From the NCBI GenBank assembly GCA_035412805.1, contig DAONVO010000106.1:1-6843 (forward strand): 6,843 nt of DNA, written 5' to 3'. Of this stretch, positions 4,477-6,843 are shown one piece after another. The translations under genes were made by a program, and so were the position numbers. A model generated the notes under the pieces. The model saw only the letters and a list, made by a program, of their open reading frames with translations. It was not told the origin of the DNA and searched no databases. Source of the DNA: DTU018 sp029550685. GTDB lineage: Bacteria > Bacillota > Syntrophomonadia > Syntrophomonadales > Syntrophomonadaceae. How positions within the stretch are numbered: position 1 is the stretch's first letter; the number at the start of each line of letters is the position of its first letter.

Positions 4477-5904
4477 TTACGCGCTTATCCCCAAGCCCTG
4501 CAGAACCTCTTTTTGTATAGCAGTCAAACACTCTTCCTGCCCGGTTTCAACATATATTCTAAATAAAGGTTCTGTTCCGGAAGGCCGGATTAATACCCAG
4601 CCGCCATTTTCCAGAACCAGCTTTAATCCTTCTAGGTTATCGCTTGCTTCTACAGCGATTCCGGCCAGGCTTTTGGGTCTGTATTCCTCTAATCTGGCCA
4701 ATATCGTTGCCTTTTCCGCGGGGCTAACTTTGACATCCATGCGCCGGCTCACCATAGCCCCATATTTTTCGGTCAATTCTGATTCCAGGTCGGCAAAACT
4801 CTTTCCACTATAGGCCAAGATCTCCGCCGCCAGCAAGCAGGCCAGTATACCGTCTTTTTCGGGAACATGTCCTAAAATACTCAAACCTCCGCTTTCCTCT
4901 CCCCCTAACATGCAGCCCTTTTCGCGCAGGCACTGGCCTATATACTTAAAGCCCACCGGGGTTTCGATAGTTGCCAATCCATTTTTGCGGGCGATACGAT
5001 CCAGCATATGGGTAGTAGCAATAGATCTGGCTACCGGTCCGCGGAATTGGCGAGTAAGGAGCAGGTGTTCCAGCAACAGGGTCATGAAACGGTTAGCATT
5101 GATAAAATCACCCTGATGATCAATAATACCAAAACGATCGGCATCTCCATCCAAAGCCAGACCGATATCCGCCTTATATGAAACAACCGCTCGTTTCAAA
5201 TCGGCCAGGTTGGCATCGGTCGGTTCGGGCAGTAATCCCCCGAATAAGGCATCCCGGTGGTTGTTGATCGGAAAAACTTCACAGCCCAGCTGGGACAAAA
5301 CCCTTTCCAAATATCCAATCCCGGCGCCAAACATAGGGTCCACTACCACCCGGAGGGGATGGTTTTTAAAAGCTTCCGGGTTGGCCATTTTCAAAAGCTG
5401 GGCCTGGTATTCTTTATCCACATTAAGTTCTTCAAAAAGATCAAACTTGGTGGCTTCATCAATAGCCAGTTCATATACTTTACCGTTGTCAATTACATGC
5501 TGGATTTCCTGTTCGATCTGGTCAGTTACATCAGGCAGAGCCGGACCTGCGTACTCAGGGATAAACTTTATGCCGTTATACTCAGGGGGATTATGGCTGG
5601 CGGTAATCATCACCGCTCCGCCGGCTTCTTTAACCTGAATAGCAAAGGCGGTCACTGGCGTTGGTGATGGCCGGGACATCAAGTAAACCTTAATTCCATT
5701 TCCTAATAATACCCGGGCACACTCCCGGGCAAAATCCGGAGACATAAAACGGTTATCATAACCGATAATAATGCCTTTTTTAGCTAGATTGGCAGAGTTT
5801 ACATAGCCGGCAATACCCTGAGCTACTAGTCGGCAGTTAGCAAATGTAAAGTCCCGGGCTATTACCGCTCTCCACCCATCAGTGCCAAACTTAATGGTTG
5901 ACAT
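4477..5904 (-). CDS. Phosphoglucomutase/phosphomannomutase family protein
   Basis: A 475-residue cytoplasmic alpha-D-phosphohexomutase, which moves phosphate between C6 and C1 of a hexose (glucose, mannose or glucosamine) via a phosphoserine. All four signature loops are present: TASHNP with the catalytic serine (Ser103), the Mg-binding DGDADR (252-257), the sugar-binding GEESGG (335-340) and the phosphate-binding RPSGTEP (440-446). The N-terminal IKFGTDGWR is also typical. The length is that of the longer bacterial/archaeal PGM/PMM group; GlmM proteins are usually nearer 445-450, so I do not assign glmM, and sugar specificity cannot be read. ATG 5904 is preferred over ATG 5910 because the ribosome site GGAGG (5915-5911) directly touches the latter and is six bases from the former. 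The DUF421 gene ends 32 bp upstream, so the two are probably co-transcribed. It probably serves sugar-nucleotide or cell-envelope synthesis. Confidence 0.93.
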   Translation of the reverse strand: MSTIKFGTDGWRAVIARDFTFANCRLVAQGIAGYVNSANLAKKGIIIGYDNRFMSPDFARECARVLLGNGIKVYLMSRPSPTPVTAFAIQVKEAGGAVMITASHNPPEYNGIKFIPEYAGPALPDVTDQIEQEIQHVIDNGKVYELAIDEATKFDLFEELNVDKEYQAQLLKMANPEAFKNHPLRVVVDPMFGAGIGYLERVLSQLGCEVFPINNHRDALFGGLLPEPTDANLADLKRAVVSYKADIGLALDGDADRFGIIDHQGDFINANRFMTLLLEHLLLTRQFRGPVARSIATTHMLDRIARKNGLATIETPVGFKYIGQCLREKGCMLGGEESGGLSILGHVPEKDGILACLLAAEILAYSGKSFADLESELTEKYGAMVSRRMDVKVSPAEKATILARLEEYRPKSLAGIAVEASDNLEGLKLVLENGGWVLIRPSGTEPLFRIYVETGQEECLTAIQKEVLQGLGISA

Positions 5905-5910
5905 ACTCAT

Positions 5911-5918
5911 CCTCCTCC
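5911..5918 (-). promoter_or_regulatory. Ribosome binding site deciding the phosphohexomutase start
   Basis: GGAGGAGG on the minus strand ends directly at the ATG of 5910-5908 and is six bases from the in-frame ATG at 5904-5902. Spacing favours the second ATG, though the upstream GGAGG (three bases from the first) leaves the first possible. Confidence 0.5.
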
Positions 5919-5936
5919 AGGAGTGCCCGCGATCAC

Positions 5937-6647
5937 TTAATCAGATATATCAGTCATCGGGTCGAGCTGATCGCGTCTATCATCCACATACAGATTACCT
6001 TCACTATCCAGACTGGCATAAGCAATCTCTTTGGGATTGTTATAGCCCAGACTGTTCAGTCGGGCTATCAGCCAAGCCTCGTCCAGATGGTTTTGTTTTA
6101 AGTTCTGATGGATTACCTCTCCATCTACAATAATTTCTGAGGGAACCCCCTCATATTTAGTATCTATTCCCAAATCTGCCGGGGTAACCGGCCGGTTCTG
6201 GGATTTTTTCAAGACGGTCAGATAGCCGTCGGTTTCCGCTATGGCAAATTCCACTTCAGAAATATCAAATGCATCCCGTTCCCGGAGCTGCATCATTAAA
6301 TTTTCCATATTATAGCCGCTTTTGGCCATGTTATGTTCCAGAATTTTACCGTTGTGAACCAGGACCACCGGTTCACCTTCAATCAGCTTGCGCAGTGGCC
6401 GGCTTTTCTCCGTAATCACCCCCATCCCAAAGGTAATAATGGCAAATGCTACTAATGCAAACATATAATACAATGGACTACGCCCTGAATCAATAGCAAT
6501 ACTGGCGGCAATGTCCCCCATGGTAATGCCGGTAATGTACTCATAAAAAGTAAGCTGGCTAAGCTGTTGTTTACCCAACAGCCTGGCTACTACAAACAGA
6601 GTACCAAAAGCCAGTACAGTCCTGAACAAAACGGTCATATACTCCAT
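5937..6647 (-). CDS. YetF/DUF421 family membrane protein
   Basis: A 236-residue membrane protein of the DUF421 (YetF/YdfR) family. Three hydrophobic helices lie at about residues 5-23, 36-52 and 58-78. Between the first two is the family-typical segment ARLLGKQQLSQLTFYEYITG (21-40), leading into ITMGDIAA. The soluble part is cytoplasmic by inference: IEGEPVVLVHNGKI (89-102), NLMMQLRERD (116-125), the EVEFAIAETDGYLTVLKK beta-rich core (131-148) and a repeat-like second half (PSEIIVDGEVIHQNL). Several Bacillus relatives are linked to spore or stress physiology, but the molecular function is not established. ATG 6647 is supported by GGGAGG seven bases upstream. The length is normal for the family. 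It is the first gene of a probable two-gene unit with the phosphohexomutase, 32 bp downstream; a functional link between them is not evident. Confidence 0.9.
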   Translation of the reverse strand: MEYMTVLFRTVLAFGTLFVVARLLGKQQLSQLTFYEYITGITMGDIAASIAIDSGRSPLYYMFALVAFAIITFGMGVITEKSRPLRKLIEGEPVVLVHNGKILEHNMAKSGYNMENLMMQLRERDAFDISEVEFAIAETDGYLTVLKKSQNRPVTPADLGIDTKYEGVPSEIIVDGEVIHQNLKQNHLDEAWLIARLNSLGYNNPKEIAYASLDSEGNLYVDDRRDQLDPMTDISD

Positions 6648-6663
6648 CTCAGATCCTCCCGGC

Positions 6664-6687
6664 AGACATTAGTACAACTAATAGTCT
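6664..6687 (-). promoter_or_regulatory. Hairpin just ahead of the DUF421 ribosome site
   Basis: On the minus strand AGAC-ATTAGT (5' half, with one bulged T) pairs with ACTAAT-GTCT around a TGT loop. The ten-pair stem ends about six bases before the GGGAGG ribosome site. It has no T-run, so it is not a terminator. It may stabilise the 5' end of the mRNA, be an operator, or modulate translation. Confidence 0.45.
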
Positions 6688-6699
6688 CCCTGAGAGGCC

Positions 6700-6728
6700 A
6701 AAATATCATTCACCCGCGGGGAGGACAA
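6700..6728 (-). promoter_or_regulatory. Weak candidate promoter for the DUF421-phosphohexomutase unit
   Basis: TTGTCC (6728-6723, 4 of 6) is 17 bp from TATTTT (6705-6700, 4 of 6) on the minus strand, giving a leader of about 45 bases. The spacing is ideal but both boxes are imperfect. Confidence 0.28.
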
Positions 6729-6734
6729 CTTTGC

Positions 6735-6767
6735 CCAACAAATGTTTATCCTCTAAACAATAGTTGG
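6735..6767 (-). repeat. Interrupted inverted repeat in the upstream region of DUF421
   Basis: CCAAC-TAT-TGTTTA-GAGGA-TAAACA-TTT-GTTGG on the minus strand: five plus six perfect pairs with a three-by-three internal loop and a GAGGA loop. There is no T-tract on the minus strand. It lies immediately upstream of the candidate promoter, so it may be an operator-like palindrome or part of a longer leader RNA. Confidence 0.5.
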
Positions 6768-6780
6768 TTGCCTGTTTATT

Positions 6781-6841
6781 GTGTCATCGCCCCCTTCGGG
6801 GACTCCCGGTGTTCGCTGACGCTCACAATTATTGTTGCGAG
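6781..6841. repeat. Hairpin-rich segment at the right edge, possible dispersed repeat
   Basis: CCCC-TTC-GGGG (6791-6801) forms a compact GC hairpin. A second hairpin, CTCGCAA / TTGTGAG on the minus strand (6841-6822), has seven pairs including one G-U. Frames entering from the right edge stop quickly (the longest at about 6755), and none resembles a known protein. The GCGTCAGCGAACAC and CCCCGAAGGGG character recalls intergenic repeats of clostridial genomes, but no second copy is present here. The rest of 6648-6843 holds no gene. Confidence 0.3.
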
Positions 6842-6843
6842 GC

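Noticed and set aside
5210..5667. Overlapping plus-strand frames of 136 and 142 codons
   Set aside because: Both are antisense to the phosphohexomutase, where all catalytic motifs are on the minus strand, and neither resembles a protein family.
6755..6842. C-terminal end of a further gene entering from the right edge
   Set aside because: The frames open to the edge read through hairpins, show no family features and stop within about 30 codons; this is better treated as non-coding.

Overview
All recognisable genes in this window lie on the minus strand, so they read from high to low coordinates. The content suggests a flagellated, low-to-mid GC Gram-positive bacterium (Firmicutes, most likely a Clostridia lineage). 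Evidence for this is strong GGAGG-type ribosome sites, a DegS/DegU-type two-component pair, and the block comF (comFC-type) - yvyF - flgM - flgN. From memory, Bacillus subtilis has the order degS-degU-yviA-comFA-comFB-comFC-yvyF-flgM-flgN-flgK. Here the skeleton of that block is kept, comFA and comFB are absent, and a 45-codon open frame sits between degU and comF. I cannot name the species.

Layout in the direction of transcription. Positions 6843-6648 are a hairpin-rich, apparently non-coding leader with a possible promoter. A three-helix YetF/DUF421 membrane protein (6647-5937) follows and is closely joined to a phosphohexomutase (5904-4477). The gap 4476-4291 holds a paired palindromic repeat and a probable terminator for that unit. 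Next come a degS-like kinase (4290-3101), interrupted by an apparent one-base frameshift near 3480, and an intact degU-like regulator (3108-2467) overlapping it by 8 bp. Positions 2466-2162 hold a terminator-like hairpin, the small one-helix membrane protein (2390-2253), a second terminator/repeat-like inverted repeat and a candidate comF promoter. comF (2161-1439) and the zinc-ribbon gene yvyF (1422-1009) form a pair that ends at a good intrinsic terminator (888-860). flgM (805-509) and flgN (493-2) follow, apparently as a new transcription unit that probably continues beyond the left edge.

How the genes fit together. DegS/DegU pairs control motility, competence and exoenzyme genes in Bacillus. 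FlgM is the anti-sigma factor that holds back late flagellar genes, FlgN is the chaperone for hook-filament junction proteins, and YvyF is a flagellar-operon zinc-ribbon protein. The window is therefore a motility/competence control locus. The two upstream genes (DUF421 protein and phosphohexomutase) look like a separate housekeeping or envelope unit.

Most worth a second look: the degS frameshift, which would remove the ATPase domain; the terminator-like hairpin after degU, whose 3' arm is the ribosome site of the small membrane-protein ORF; that ORF itself; and the paired palindromes at 4404-4467, whose stems carry compensatory base changes. I found no CRISPR array, rRNA or tRNA gene, transposase gene or replication origin.
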